From positions 310,001 to 374,000 of the forward strand of contig NZ_CAMPJO010000003.1 in the NCBI RefSeq assembly GCF_946886895.1: a stretch of 64,000 bases of DNA, given 5' to 3'. Made by a program: the position numbers and the translations under genes. Source of the DNA: an uncultured Marinobacter sp. (GTDB lineage: Bacteria > Pseudomonadota > Gammaproteobacteria > Pseudomonadales > Oleiphilaceae). The notes under the pieces were generated by a model. The model was not told where the DNA came from. It did no database searches and was given only the letters and a program-made list of their open reading frames with translations. This document shows, one piece after another, positions 26,652-35,914 of the stretch; position 1 is the stretch's first letter; the number at the start of each line of letters is the position of its first letter.

Positions 26652-29192
26652 TCACGGGTGTGCCTCCTGACCACTGGCCGGCTGCGCCTTTCGGTACATC
26701 CAGGCCAGGCCCAGCAGCGCCAGGCCGAGGCCCATGAAGGCCGCAACCCGCCAGAGACCTTGCAGCCCCGCCATATCAATCAGGAATATCTTGCCAATCA
26801 CCAGGCCCAGCAGCACCATTCCGGCTTTGTACAGCAACGGATGATCGCGTTTCGTGGCGTAGACGATGGCGACAATGGCATAGGCCAGGCCAACGACGGA
26901 GTAGCTGTATAGCTCACCTTCGACTACGCCATAGGAAAGCGCCATCTCATGGCCCTGCCAGAGCTGACGGATTTCCAGGGCGGTAAACAGCAGGAATCCC
27001 CCGGCCGCCACACAGCGGGCCCAGAATCGGGGCACGAGTTCTGGCAGCCGGCTGGCCGCAAGCGCAAGGAGCACCGGACCACCAAAGGCCGGCAGCAAGA
27101 GATTCAGGACCGGTGTATCGCCAATAGCGCCGCCCCACCAGGGGTTGTGTATCGTCACCAACGTGAGGTAGCTCAGGGCAGAAAGGCCCAGCAACACCCA
27201 CGAGAACCCGCGGTAGAGCCAGGCCAGGGACTGACTGGCCCTGGCCCGAACCACATAGGTCAAACTGAGTGCTCCCCACAACAGGGTGTTGAGCGTTGCC
27301 TCTGTAAGGCTGTACTGGCGGGCAAAGATATCCCCGTCATACAGCCAGTAACGCAGTTCCGTGCCGAGGAACAACACCAGCAGATGCAGAGTCGCGCCTT
27401 CAAGCCAGGGCCGGATGCTCTGATGCCGCCCCGCTATCCAACTGGCGACTGCCGCGCACGCCGTCGCCCCGCCATAGGTCCAGAGCGACCAGTGCGTGCT
27501 GGCATCGTAATCCTGAAGCCAGGGATTGAAGGTCAGCCGGGCCACCACCAGCGCCAGAGCGACTTTCAGCAGCAGGTACAATTCCGGCATCCGGTAACGC
27601 CGGGCCAGCCAGGTGAGGCTGATGAACTGAACAGACAGGGCCAGGGTCAGCGAGGCGTCCCGGAAGGCCATCACAACCGCCAGGGAGTACGCTACGTGTG
27701 CCGCCAGAATGGCCCACACCACACCGGCACCGTAGCGTTCGCGACGCTCCATCTGCCACGCCAGCACACCGTAGAAGGCGCCCAGCACCAACGTAAGCAC
27801 AGCCCATGTCGGTGACGTGTCGTACCCGTGCAACAGCAGCCAGCCAAGCACCAGCCAGACCAGTGGCGAGAGCATTGTTAACGAAGCCCAGCGACGGCTG
27901 GCCGGGTGTCGTACCCACTGCCACAGCCCCATACCCAGCGTCAGCAGGGTGGCAGCAATCAGGTAACCGAGAAAGCCGCCACGCTGATCCAGCGGTACCG
28001 GCTGCAGCGCCACCGCGCCTCTGGCCATACCGATTGCTGTGCCCCCATAGAACAGCAGCCAGCCGAGGGCGCTGGCCAGCACTGCGCCCCAGGGCAGGAA
28101 CCAAAGCCTGCCAAGGCTCTGGGGAACCAGGATGGTCACCGGCAGGATGAACAACCAGCTCCAGAACAGCGGGCTACCCGCAGGCTGCCCCGCAACCGAC
28201 AACCCCCAAAGAGCCAGCAAGGGCAACAGAGCCTCCCGCACCCGTGGCTCCGGCCCCTGGGCAGGGGCCGAGATGACAGCAAAAATCACAAACAGGCCGG
28301 CAAGGTACCAGGCCGTTGCCGGGACGATGGCAGCGGCGGACGCCGTGATCGCCCACCAGCCCAGCGCCCCGGCCAGGGTGGCGTACCACAGCCAGTGGCG
28401 GTACACATAGCGCATGAGCAACAGGGAACTGATCGTAATCAGAAAGCTGTAGGCCAGCACAAACGCCACTCGACCCTCATCGCCACCGATCAGGAGCGGC
28501 ACCAGATAGGCGCCACTCAACCCCATGATGGCGAGCAAAGGACCGTGCACCAGAGCCATGACCATGGTTGCAAGGGACACCATCGCCAGGCCCACCAACC
28601 CCATCACCGGGGTGATCAGTCCGTAATGGTGCACCCCCGCCAATAAGGCCGCGTACAGGGTAATGCTGCCCCCACCCGCCAGGGCAGCAAATACCTGGTC
28701 CGCCCCCTGATTGCGGCGGCGCAGAAACTCCGCACCCGCATGCAGGGCCAGGCCGCTGATCAGTGCCAACAGTAATTGCTGAATCGGGCCAATCAGCCCG
28801 GCATTAATCGAGTGGCTGACCATGAATATACCAGCCAGGCCGACACTCAGCCCGCCCAACCACACCATCCAGTTGTCCTTGAGCGCCTGGAGAATACGTG
28901 AGGGCGCCCGGGCACCCAGCGTCTTTTCAGAACCAGACACATCATGTTCTTCCGCCACATCGCGCTGCGAAATGGGCTCCGGCTCAAAGCTCGGAACGGC
29001 GGCCGGCTGCGGCTCCCCGGCCTGGCCCCGGAGCCGGGCCACCTCCTCCCGCAGGAACGCCAGTTCGGTGGCCATCGAATCCAGGCGGGATGACTGCAGA
29101 CTGCGCTGGCGAAAAGCAAGAATACCCAGCACAGCGCCAATGGGGAGCAGCAGCGCCAAACCCAAAACCACGATTACGAGCAATACTTCCAT
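26652..29192 (-). CDS. DUF2339 large polytopic membrane protein
   Basis: An 846-residue membrane protein of the DUF2339 family. It has an N-terminal helix, then a short coiled coil (LDSMATELAFLREEVARLRGQ) and a low-complexity cytoplasmic linker. Some twenty or more hydrophobic segments follow, with the family start DNWMVWLGGLSVGLAGIFMV. The fold is thought to be a repeated membrane bundle; the function is unknown. The ATG at 29,192 follows a GAGGAG at somewhat long spacing. The gene stands alone, with a crotonase-family gene downstream. Confidence 0.88.
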   Translation of the reverse strand: MEVLLVIVVLGLALLLPIGAVLGILAFRQRSLQSSRLDSMATELAFLREEVARLRGQAGEPQPAAVPSFEPEPISQRDVAEEHDVSGSEKTLGARAPSRILQALKDNWMVWLGGLSVGLAGIFMVSHSINAGLIGPIQQLLLALISGLALHAGAEFLRRRNQGADQVFAALAGGGSITLYAALLAGVHHYGLITPVMGLVGLAMVSLATMVMALVHGPLLAIMGLSGAYLVPLLIGGDEGRVAFVLAYSFLITISSLLLMRYVYRHWLWYATLAGALGWWAITASAAAIVPATAWYLAGLFVIFAVISAPAQGPEPRVREALLPLLALWGLSVAGQPAGSPLFWSWLFILPVTILVPQSLGRLWFLPWGAVLASALGWLLFYGGTAIGMARGAVALQPVPLDQRGGFLGYLIAATLLTLGMGLWQWVRHPASRRWASLTMLSPLVWLVLGWLLLHGYDTSPTWAVLTLVLGAFYGVLAWQMERRERYGAGVVWAILAAHVAYSLAVVMAFRDASLTLALSVQFISLTWLARRYRMPELYLLLKVALALVVARLTFNPWLQDYDASTHWSLWTYGGATACAAVASWIAGRHQSIRPWLEGATLHLLVLFLGTELRYWLYDGDIFARQYSLTEATLNTLLWGALSLTYVVRARASQSLAWLYRGFSWVLLGLSALSYLTLVTIHNPWWGGAIGDTPVLNLLLPAFGGPVLLALAASRLPELVPRFWARCVAAGGFLLFTALEIRQLWQGHEMALSYGVVEGELYSYSVVGLAYAIVAIVYATKRDHPLLYKAGMVLLGLVIGKIFLIDMAGLQGLWRVAAFMGLGLALLGLAWMYRKAQPASGQEAHP

Positions 29193-29430
29193 GCCCTGCG
29201 GGCTCCTCTGTCTCAGGCTGATTGCCGAAGTTTATCCTGTCTGATTTCCCGGCTCACTAATGGGAGGCCGGTCACACAACCACCGCCGCCCACGGCGCCG
29301 GCCAAACCTTGTCGTTTGGTAATGATTTTCACCTGGAACCATCCCCTATCCGGTCTACGATTGCTATTGGCACCGAAGGAAGCAGTGGTGCCGGCACAAA
29401 CAAAAAAACTCCCAGGATTGGAGAATCACC

Positions 29431-31053
29431 ATGAAACTCAGCACGGCATGCCAGGCCCTGGCATTAGGGTCACTTTGTTTCACGCTATCCGCCCAGGCCG
29501 ACCCCGGCCGGAAATCCACCGCCGATCTGCTCAACGAGTTCTGGAGTCCGGACCACATCAGTCCGTTTGAGTGCCGGTTCGGCATTCTGAACAGCACGCC
29601 ATTTGGCCTGCCTCGCTGCATGCAGGCCAGCAACATCCAGTACCATCTGGACCGGTTGTATGGTATCGCCGAGGCCAACGATGGCAACCGCGCCGCCGGC
29701 CTGCCAGGCTATGATGCCTCGGTTGACTACATCCAGACCACACTGGAATCCGCCGGTTACGAAGTTCACATACAGCCGTTTCCCTTCAACGCGTTCTATC
29801 CCAGCGGTGATGGTGTCCTGCAAGTGATTGCTCCGACGCCGACAGACTACGTCTGGGAAGAAGACTTCACCTATCTCTCCCAGACCGAGCCCGGCGACGC
29901 CACCGGTACAGCCGTTGCGGTTGATGTGCAGCTTGGCCCCGATAACACCTCCACCAGTGGTTGCGAACCGGAAGACTTTGCCGGCTTCCCGGCTGGCGCC
30001 ATTGCCGTGATCCAGCGAGGCGCCTGTGCCTTTGGCCTGAAGGCCACCAACGCCGCCAATGCTGGTGCTGTCGGAGCGGTCATCTTCAATCAGGGCAATA
30101 CCGAAGACCGTAAAGGGCTCATCAACGCCACACTCGGCGGCGACTACGCGGGCGGCATTCCCGTCGTTTTCACCACCTACGACATCGGTGCCGGCTGGGT
30201 AGGCCAGACAGACCTGCAGCTGCACGTTGTCGCTGATGTCGTCCGGGAACAGACCGAAACCTTCAACGTGATCGCGGAAACCGAAAGGGGCGATCCGGAC
30301 AACGTGGTAATGACCGGCGCCCACCTGGATTCGGTCTTCGAGGGTGCCGGTATCAACGACAATGGCTCCGGCAGCGCCGCCTTACTGGAGTTGGCCTTGC
30401 AGATGAAGCGCGCCCATCCGCGTAATCAGGTGCGCTTCGCCTGGTGGGGTGCCGAAGAAGCCGGCCTGGTAGGTTCCACCTTTTATGTCAATAATCTCAC
30501 GCCGGAAGAGAAGGCCCGGATCAAGGTGTACCTCAACTACGACATGATCGGCTCACCCAACTTCGGCAACTTTATCTACGATGGCGACGGCTCCGATTTC
30601 GATCTCGCTGGCCCCCCGGGCTCCGCGGCGACCGAAGCGTTGTTTGAGAAGTACTTCAACTTGCGGGAGATCGCCTTCGAAGGCACCGAAATCAGCTTCC
30701 GCTCAGACTACGCCCAGTTCTTCGAAGACGGCATTGCCTTTGGTGGGCTGTTCACCGGCGCCGAGGGTATTAAAACCGAAGCCCAGGCGGCCAAGTTCGG
30801 CGGTGAAGCTGGCATTGCCTACGATCCCTGTTACCACTCGGCGTGCGACGACATCACCAACATTGACGAACTCGCCCTTGAAATCAACGGCGATGCCGCC
30901 GCCTTCGTCACCAGTTGGCTGTCACTTTCCACCCGGGTGATCGACGAGGAAATCGAGGCCGCCGAGGAACCAGAACCGGCACCAGGCGTGCGCTCATTGC
31001 AAGTGCAGCAGGCCCATGACATCACCCACTGGGGCGATAAATGGATCAAGTAA
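29431..31053 (+). CDS. Secreted M28-family metallo-aminopeptidase with PA domain
   Basis: A 540-residue exported zinc peptidase. It has a signal peptide (MKLSTACQALALGSLCF, cleavage near SAQAD). A protease-associated (PA) insert covers about residues 130-250 (AGAIAVIQRGACAFGLKA), and the M28 catalytic domain follows. Its zinc ligands are TGAHLDSV (His), INDNGSGSAALLE (Asp), WGAEEAGL (Glu-Glu), YLNYDMIG (Asp) and DPCYHSACDD (His). Family members remove N-terminal residues from peptides outside the cell, feeding the amino acid catabolism seen elsewhere in the window. Cysteines are spaced for disulphides. GGAG precedes the ATG. A strong hairpin terminator follows. Confidence 0.93.
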   Translation: MKLSTACQALALGSLCFTLSAQADPGRKSTADLLNEFWSPDHISPFECRFGILNSTPFGLPRCMQASNIQYHLDRLYGIAEANDGNRAAGLPGYDASVDYIQTTLESAGYEVHIQPFPFNAFYPSGDGVLQVIAPTPTDYVWEEDFTYLSQTEPGDATGTAVAVDVQLGPDNTSTSGCEPEDFAGFPAGAIAVIQRGACAFGLKATNAANAGAVGAVIFNQGNTEDRKGLINATLGGDYAGGIPVVFTTYDIGAGWVGQTDLQLHVVADVVREQTETFNVIAETERGDPDNVVMTGAHLDSVFEGAGINDNGSGSAALLELALQMKRAHPRNQVRFAWWGAEEAGLVGSTFYVNNLTPEEKARIKVYLNYDMIGSPNFGNFIYDGDGSDFDLAGPPGSAATEALFEKYFNLREIAFEGTEISFRSDYAQFFEDGIAFGGLFTGAEGIKTEAQAAKFGGEAGIAYDPCYHSACDDITNIDELALEINGDAAAFVTSWLSLSTRVIDEEIEAAEEPEPAPGVRSLQVQQAHDITHWGDKWIK

Positions 31054-31078
31054 TGCCGGCTATTGAGTAAAACAACCA

Positions 31079-31111
31079 CGCAAGAGGCCACCACCCTGGT
31101 GGCCTCTTGCG
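31079..31111. terminator. Strong bidirectional transcription terminator
   Basis: A perfect 15-bp stem (CGCAAGAGGCCACCA / TGGTGGCCTCTTGCG) with the loop CCC lies between two convergent genes: 25 bp after the aminopeptidase stop and 4 bp after the stop of the small membrane protein on the minus strand. The minus-strand side is followed by a T-rich stretch (TTGTTTTAC), so it probably ends both transcripts. Confidence 0.85.
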
Positions 31112-31115
31112 TCAT

Positions 31116-31295
31116 TCAGAAGAAATAATAATTCATCATCTGCAGCACAATTAAGGCGGCCACGAGCGGAAAAATATAACGGGTCAGATTTCCGAATTCC
31201 CGCTGCTCACCTTTTGGAGCAAATTTTTCGATCAGGGGGATCAGGACAATCAGTGACAGAAACAACACGCCCAGGATGATCAAAAGCGTCCCCAT
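31116..31295 (-). CDS. Small membrane protein, 59 residues, unknown function
   Basis: A short gene ending MNYYFF. Two hydrophobic helices (LLIILGVLFLSLIVLIPLI and IFPLVAALIVLQMM) flank a charged loop (EKFAPKGEQREFGNLTR). The ATG at 31,295 has a strong GGAGG site with an 8-nt spacer, and the stop is followed at once by a 15-bp stem terminator, so this looks like a real, separately expressed gene rather than a chance frame. The family is unrecognised. The nearest neighbour upstream on the same strand is a LysR regulator gene, 63 bp away. Confidence 0.75.
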   Translation of the reverse strand: MGTLLIILGVLFLSLIVLIPLIEKFAPKGEQREFGNLTRYIFPLVAALIVLQMMNYYFF

Positions 31296-31358
31296 AATGT
31301 CTACCTCCTCACCTACCGGTCAATCACGTGCCGTTACTTTTTACCAGACCTGCCAGCA

Positions 31359-32213
31359 CTACTGCAGGTTCCGGAACGCGCCTCTTACATGAGCCGCCAG
31401 CGCATCGTTCAGGGAGTTGGAACCCTGGCGGACCAGGGCCAACTGGTAGCAGCCGATCTCGGGTAGTTCGTCGCTGACGATCTGCTTCAGGGGCGGGCGC
31501 ACCAGGCTCAGGGGGAACGGGGCGACGGCCAGGTCAGCCACCATGGCGGCTTCCTGGCCCGAACAGTGCTCACAGGTGTAGGCAATCCGATACGCCGTTC
31601 CGGCCCGATCAAGTGCCCGTAACGTCATGCGACGCCAGACACAGTCCTCATGGGCAACCGCAATCGGAAGGGGCGTTCTCTGAAACGCGGACGCGCCTTC
31701 CCGGCCGGCCCAGACCAGGGGTTCCCGATGAACCACCTCGCCGCGAACATCCCGGGCTTCGTCTGCAACCGTCACCAGCACCATATCCAGCTCCCCCGCA
31801 TCAAGCCGCGCCAGATTCTGCTTACTCGATCCGACAACCACATCCACCAGTACGGCAGGGTACGATCGGGCAAACTGGGCGAGGACCTCCGGCAAAATCC
31901 GCGTACCTACATCGTCTGACGTACCAAGGCCGACCTTCCCCTCCAGCGTCGGCGCAATGAAGTGCTGGACGGCCTCCTGATTCAGCCTTAACAGCCGGCG
32001 GCTGTAATCCAGCAATACCTCACCATCCGGGGTAAGCCGCACCTGCCGGGGTTCGCGGATAAACAGACTCTTTCCCAGCCGCTGTTCCAGCCGTTTGATC
32101 TGCATGCTCAGCGCCGACGGTGTGCGGTGCACCAGCTGCGCCGCACCGGTAAAGGTACCGCACTCGGAAATAGCAACAAACGTTCTGAGCACCTCATTGT
32201 CCAGCAATGGCAT
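31359..32213 (-). CDS. LysR-family transcriptional regulator
   Basis: A 284-residue LysR-type regulator. The DNA-binding domain (LDNEVLRTFVAISECGTFTG, then VHRTPSALSMQIKRLEQRLG) is followed by the effector domain (LEGKVGLGTSDDVGTRILPEV). I use MPLLDNEVL at 32,213 as the start because the helix-turn-helix begins there; the frame opens 21 bp further upstream. It is divergent from a 77-residue DUF1127-like gene, the classical layout for a LysR protein and its target, with about 140 bp between. The effector is unknown. Confidence 0.88.
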   Translation of the reverse strand: MPLLDNEVLRTFVAISECGTFTGAAQLVHRTPSALSMQIKRLEQRLGKSLFIREPRQVRLTPDGEVLLDYSRRLLRLNQEAVQHFIAPTLEGKVGLGTSDDVGTRILPEVLAQFARSYPAVLVDVVVGSSKQNLARLDAGELDMVLVTVADEARDVRGEVVHREPLVWAGREGASAFQRTPLPIAVAHEDCVWRRMTLRALDRAGTAYRIAYTCEHCSGQEAAMVADLAVAPFPLSLVRPPLKQIVSDELPEIGCYQLALVRQGSNSLNDALAAHVRGAFRNLQ

Positions 32214-32355
32214 GTTCACCAGGCACCTCCACAAGGTTCCGTCGTCGTTCTGACTTAAACATATCTGAAGGCTAAGTTAAATTCTTTTCGTTTGATTGAA
32301 CGCACGGTAACCGTCATGCTGCCCGCAAATGGCATCCATGTGACAGGGGACGACG

Positions 32356-32589
32356 ATGCAAACCAACGCAAGCCAACAACACACTCCCGGTGTCCACCCG
32401 ATGACCTGGATGGCGCAGTATTCACGCCGCCAGCAATTCAAGCGCATGGCCAGAACCCTGCTGGCCGAGAAAGACGAGATTCTCTCGGATCTGGGCTACG
32501 AGCGGTGGGAACTGATCGTTGCCCTGAGCCTGCCGCTCAGGAGTGATGCCCTGAGTTACCTTGAGCAACGCCGCCAGAGCAGGCGCTGA
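32356..32589 (+). CDS. Small DUF1127-like protein
   Basis: A 77-residue basic protein. Its C-terminal part has the pattern of DUF1127 proteins: an arginine-rich helix with LLAEKDEILSDLGYERWEL followed by ALSLPLR. Such proteins affect RNA or phosphate-related metabolism in some proteobacteria, but no role can be given here. The N-terminus is longer than usual, and an internal methionine at residue 16 (MTWMAQYSRRQQFKR) is an alternative start. It is divergent from the LysR gene, so it is the likely target of that regulator. Similarity to DUF1127 is weak. Confidence 0.6.
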   Translation: MQTNASQQHTPGVHPMTWMAQYSRRQQFKRMARTLLAEKDEILSDLGYERWELIVALSLPLRSDALSYLEQRRQSRR

Positions 32590-32860
32590 GCAAACCTTCC
32601 AGCCCCTGCCGGTTGGTAACCCCTGACACTGGCTTGCCGACCACCGGTCAACCTGACCAATGGTTGCCTGCCCATCGGGACCTTCTCCGACATCAACACA
32701 AGCCTGAATTGTTGAGGATGAAGACAGAGTGATGGGCTTCATCTCCGCCATCGCCAGTCGCATTTACCCAAAATCCTGCTAAGGTTAGGGGACGCACAAC
32801 TCATTCAAATAAAAAATTTTTTTGTCTGCACATCGCTATCGGCGGAGATCGCGGCTCAAC

Positions 32861-35269
32861 ATGCGGGGAACCGGACGACCACTCAATCTTCAACGAAAGC
32901 TGACCGCGCTGATTGCCGGCCTGTGCCTCACGATCATTCTCACCGTGGGTTTCATTGTCGCCGTCGTGCAACTGCAATCTGCGATAACGGCCTATACCTG
33001 GGGCGAGAGCCTCTGGTCAAGAGCGCAGATTGATGCCGTTACGCACCTCGACCAGTTCGCTCAAACCGGGAACTTCTGGCACCTGGCTCAGGCCCGGCAA
33101 TCACTGTCTATCCCCATCGGCGACCTACACGCACGGATGGCGATCACGGCCGGGCAGCTCGATTGGCAGCGCGCCAGGAAGGGACTCCTGCAAGGCGGCA
33201 ACCATCCCCAGGATCTGACTCGCATGATCCTGTTGGTTCGTTATTTTTCCTGGCTCGACCCCTTGAAAGACGCCGGAAACGCCTGGGCAGCAACCGACGA
33301 CCTGTTACTAGAGCTTGACCAGATCGGCAACGCCCTGGAGCGGGCGTGGCTGGCCGGGTCGCCCGATCCGGACCATCTGCAGTTCCTGAGGGAGCGGCTA
33401 GCCGCCCTGGATCAGCGACTGCAGGCCAACGCCCGGACATTTCGCCTGGCCATGGGGGGTGCCGCACGCTGGGCCGCCAGTTTCCTGTCCGTGGTCAGTG
33501 CCTCGTTCCTGATAATGGTGGCGTTGCTCTCCTGGTTCCTCGGTTTTCGGCTGGTCAAGTTGTTGCAACGGACCGAGCAGAGTTTCCGCGCCATCTTTGA
33601 GCAGTCTGCTATCGGCATCATTCAGATCGATACCCAAGGCCGGATCATCAACGCCAACCAGGCCACCTGCGACATTCTGGGCTACCAGGCCAACGAGCTG
33701 GTACCGCAGCCCTACCGGGAGCTGGTGCACCCGGAAGACTGGGCTCTCGCGCGGGAAGAACGGCGCGCCATCAATCGCGGGGATATTGACAGCTACACCA
33801 CCGAGCACCGGCTCGTCCGCAAAGACAACGAATTCCTGTGGGCCCGGCTGACGGTCTCCCGGGTGTGGGATGCTCCCAGCGCCTCGGCCTACTTCACTAC
33901 CGTTCTTGAGGACATCTCCGAATCCCATCGCCTGTCAACCGAACTGAGTTACATGGCCACCCACGACAGCCTGACCGGCCTGATTAACCGGAGGGCATTC
34001 GAGCATCAGCTTGCCAGCCACCTCGGGCGTGTTCGCAATGAAGGTGCCCAGCATACCCTGTGCTTTGTGGACCTCGACCAGTTCAAACTGGCAAACGACA
34101 CCTCCGGCCATGACGCCGGTGACCAACTTCTGCGCCAGGTATCCGACGTTATCGGCAAAAATCTGCGGGACTCGGACACCCTGGCCCGGCTTGGCGGCGA
34201 TGAATTCGGTATCATCCTCGAAAACTGCGACCTGGAGACCGGTCGCCACGTCGCGGAGAAGGTCCGGAGTGCGCTCGACAACCTGGTGTTTACCTGGCAG
34301 GAAACCAGCCACGCACTGAGCTGCAGTATCGGCGTAGTGCCCATCACCGCCGAGTGCTCCGGGATCAATGCCCTGATGAAAGCCGCGGATATCGCCTGCT
34401 ACACGGCCAAGGACAGCGGCAGGAACCGCGTGTGCGTGATGTCCATGGACGACAGACTGATGGCCGCCCAGCAGAGCCAGATGGAGTGGCACAACCGCAT
34501 TCAGACCGCCCTCCAGGACAACCTGTTTTTCCTGGACTGCCAGCTCATTGCATCACCCGGCCAGCCCGGCAAGGGATTGCGTTACGAGGTACTGATTCGC
34601 ATGCGCTCGCCGGATGGCTCAGTGGTACCTCCGAACGCCTTCCTGCCTCCGGCAGAGCGCTATGGCATGGCCGCCCGAATCGACCGCTGGGTTATCAACC
34701 ATGTACTGGAACGGCTCTCAGCGTCGCCACAGCATCTGGCTTCGCTGGAAGCCTGCCACATCAACCTGTCGGGCCGTTCATTTGATCAGACTGACTTCGC
34801 AGACTTCGTTGTGGAACAGTTCACCCGCCACTCTGTGCCACCGGGCAAAATCTGTTTCGAAATCACCGAAACCGCTGCCGCCCGTAATCTGCTGGAAGTC
34901 CAGACGTTCATGGAACGCCTGAGTGACATGGGCTGCAGCTTTGCCCTGGATGACTTCGGTTCGGGCCTGTCATCGTTCGGTTATCTGCGTCGGTTACCGG
35001 TTACCTGCCTGAAGATTGACGGTATGTTTGTGCGTGATATCGACACCAGCAAGACCGACCTGGCCATGGTCAGGGCCATACACGACATTGGCCATACCAT
35101 GAACATGACGACGGTAGCGGAGTACGTGGAATCGGAAAGCGTCGCGGCGTTGTTAACAGAGATAGGCGTCGATTTGTTTCAGGGCTACTGGATCCACCGG
35201 CCCTGTCCTCTGGATGATATCCTGACCATGGAGCACGACCCACTGCCGGAACTGGTCTTCAACCGGTGA
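32861..35269 (+). CDS. PAS-GGDEF-EAL cyclic-di-GMP signalling protein with membrane sensor
   Basis: About 802 residues. A first transmembrane helix (LTALIAGLCLTIILTVGFIVAVV) and a second near residue 205-230 flank a periplasmic helical sensor of about 160 residues. A PAS domain follows (FRAIFEQSAIGIIQIDTQG), then GGDEF at residues 445-449 with an intact inhibitory site RDSD five residues before it, and an EAL domain. The EAL signature reads YEVLIRM (E-V-L), and DDFGSGLSSFGYL, FEITETAA and LKIDGMFV are all present. Both diguanylate cyclase and phosphodiesterase sites look intact, so net activity is unclear. A TTG start further upstream has no Shine-Dalgarno site, so I use the ATG at 32,861. 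Confidence 0.92.
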   Translation: MRGTGRPLNLQRKLTALIAGLCLTIILTVGFIVAVVQLQSAITAYTWGESLWSRAQIDAVTHLDQFAQTGNFWHLAQARQSLSIPIGDLHARMAITAGQLDWQRARKGLLQGGNHPQDLTRMILLVRYFSWLDPLKDAGNAWAATDDLLLELDQIGNALERAWLAGSPDPDHLQFLRERLAALDQRLQANARTFRLAMGGAARWAASFLSVVSASFLIMVALLSWFLGFRLVKLLQRTEQSFRAIFEQSAIGIIQIDTQGRIINANQATCDILGYQANELVPQPYRELVHPEDWALAREERRAINRGDIDSYTTEHRLVRKDNEFLWARLTVSRVWDAPSASAYFTTVLEDISESHRLSTELSYMATHDSLTGLINRRAFEHQLASHLGRVRNEGAQHTLCFVDLDQFKLANDTSGHDAGDQLLRQVSDVIGKNLRDSDTLARLGGDEFGIILENCDLETGRHVAEKVRSALDNLVFTWQETSHALSCSIGVVPITAECSGINALMKAADIACYTAKDSGRNRVCVMSMDDRLMAAQQSQMEWHNRIQTALQDNLFFLDCQLIASPGQPGKGLRYEVLIRMRSPDGSVVPPNAFLPPAERYGMAARIDRWVINHVLERLSASPQHLASLEACHINLSGRSFDQTDFADFVVEQFTRHSVPPGKICFEITETAAARNLLEVQTFMERLSDMGCSFALDDFGSGLSSFGYLRRLPVTCLKIDGMFVRDIDTSKTDLAMVRAIHDIGHTMNMTTVAEYVESESVAALLTEIGVDLFQGYWIHRPCPLDDILTMEHDPLPELVFNR

Positions 35270-35278
35270 CCCTGGCGC

Positions 35279-35497
35279 TCATGGGGCCACCAGATCCCGG
35301 CTGGTGACGCACCGCGCTCCCCAGTGGGCCGCCGCTTCCAGGCAGGCTTCCAACGAGGCTCCCTGGAGATAACGGTGCAGAAATCCGCTGAAGAATGCAT
35401 CCCCGGCACCGTTGGTGTCCACCACCTCCGGCAAGGCATCGAGGTGGACAATGGTATTCAGGGAGGCACCGCCCAGGACGAGAATGGATGATGACAT
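35279..35497 (-). pseudogene. Remnant of a PfkB/ribokinase-family sugar kinase with a large in-frame internal deletion
   Basis: The 72 codons join two ends of a PfkB kinase. The first 24 residues are the N-terminal strand (SSSILVLGGASLNTIVHLD). The rest is the C-terminal active-site region with the catalytic motif DTNGAGDAFFSGFLHR and the end ARCVTSRDLVAP. A PfkB enzyme is about 300 residues, so some 230 residues of substrate-binding and core sequence are missing, with the frame kept. It cannot be a working kinase. The break lies near PEVVDTNG. The ribosome binding region and start look intact, so a short peptide could still be made. Confidence 0.85.
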
Positions 35498-35542
35498 GGG
35501 AGCCTCCGACAGATGGATTTACGGATGAGACATCATAACCGG

Positions 35543-35914
35543 TTATACATCCTGCAAATCACGCTTAAGCTCCTCAGGCCCGGTGATCCACAGAGTTTTA
35601 TCCAACCCGGGAAATACGCCAATATCCAGGCCGTCCCTGGTCAGGCCCGGCACCCACTTCCTGAAGAATTCAGGCAGTGGAATACTTAGGGGCGACAGGT
35701 CATCAGCATCCTTGGCATAGTCTGCAGCAAACTCCGGAGCAGGCCAGACCGGCAGGTACTCCACATCGCCATCGTCAGATGAGATCTTCAGGAAGCGATT
35801 CTCGGCATTGACCAGAATCCAGATTTCCCGCTCCTCACCCACTTGGTCCAGGAAGTAGTCATACCGCTCTTCGCCGTCCATTTCCATTATCCGGGTAAGT
35901 TCATCACTGCTCAT
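35543..35914 (-). CDS. DUF2750 family protein
   Basis: A small acidic protein of about 123 residues matching DUF2750 (ERYDYFLDQVGEEREIW, DGDVEYLPVWPAPEFAADYA, EFFRKWVPGLTRDGLDIGVFPG, ending GPEELKRDLQDV). Its function is unknown; family members occur singly and are often near toxin or immunity genes, but no such genes are visible here. The frame opens 153 bp further upstream without a supported start, so I begin at MSSDELTRIMEMDGEERYD. It stands alone between the kinase remnant and the sigma-54 promoter region. Confidence 0.85.
   Translation of the reverse strand: MSSDELTRIMEMDGEERYDYFLDQVGEEREIWILVNAENRFLKISSDDGDVEYLPVWPAPEFAADYAKDADDLSPLSIPLPEFFRKWVPGLTRDGLDIGVFPGLDKTLWITGPEELKRDLQDV

Noticed and set aside
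32422..32763. A 113-codon minus-strand frame overlapping the DUF1127-like gene
   Set aside because: No ribosome site, no family resemblance, and most of it lies opposite the better supported gene.
32822..32860. A longer start (TTG) for the GGDEF-EAL protein
   Set aside because: There is no ribosome site before the TTG, only an A/T run; the ATG at 32,861 begins just before the first membrane helix.
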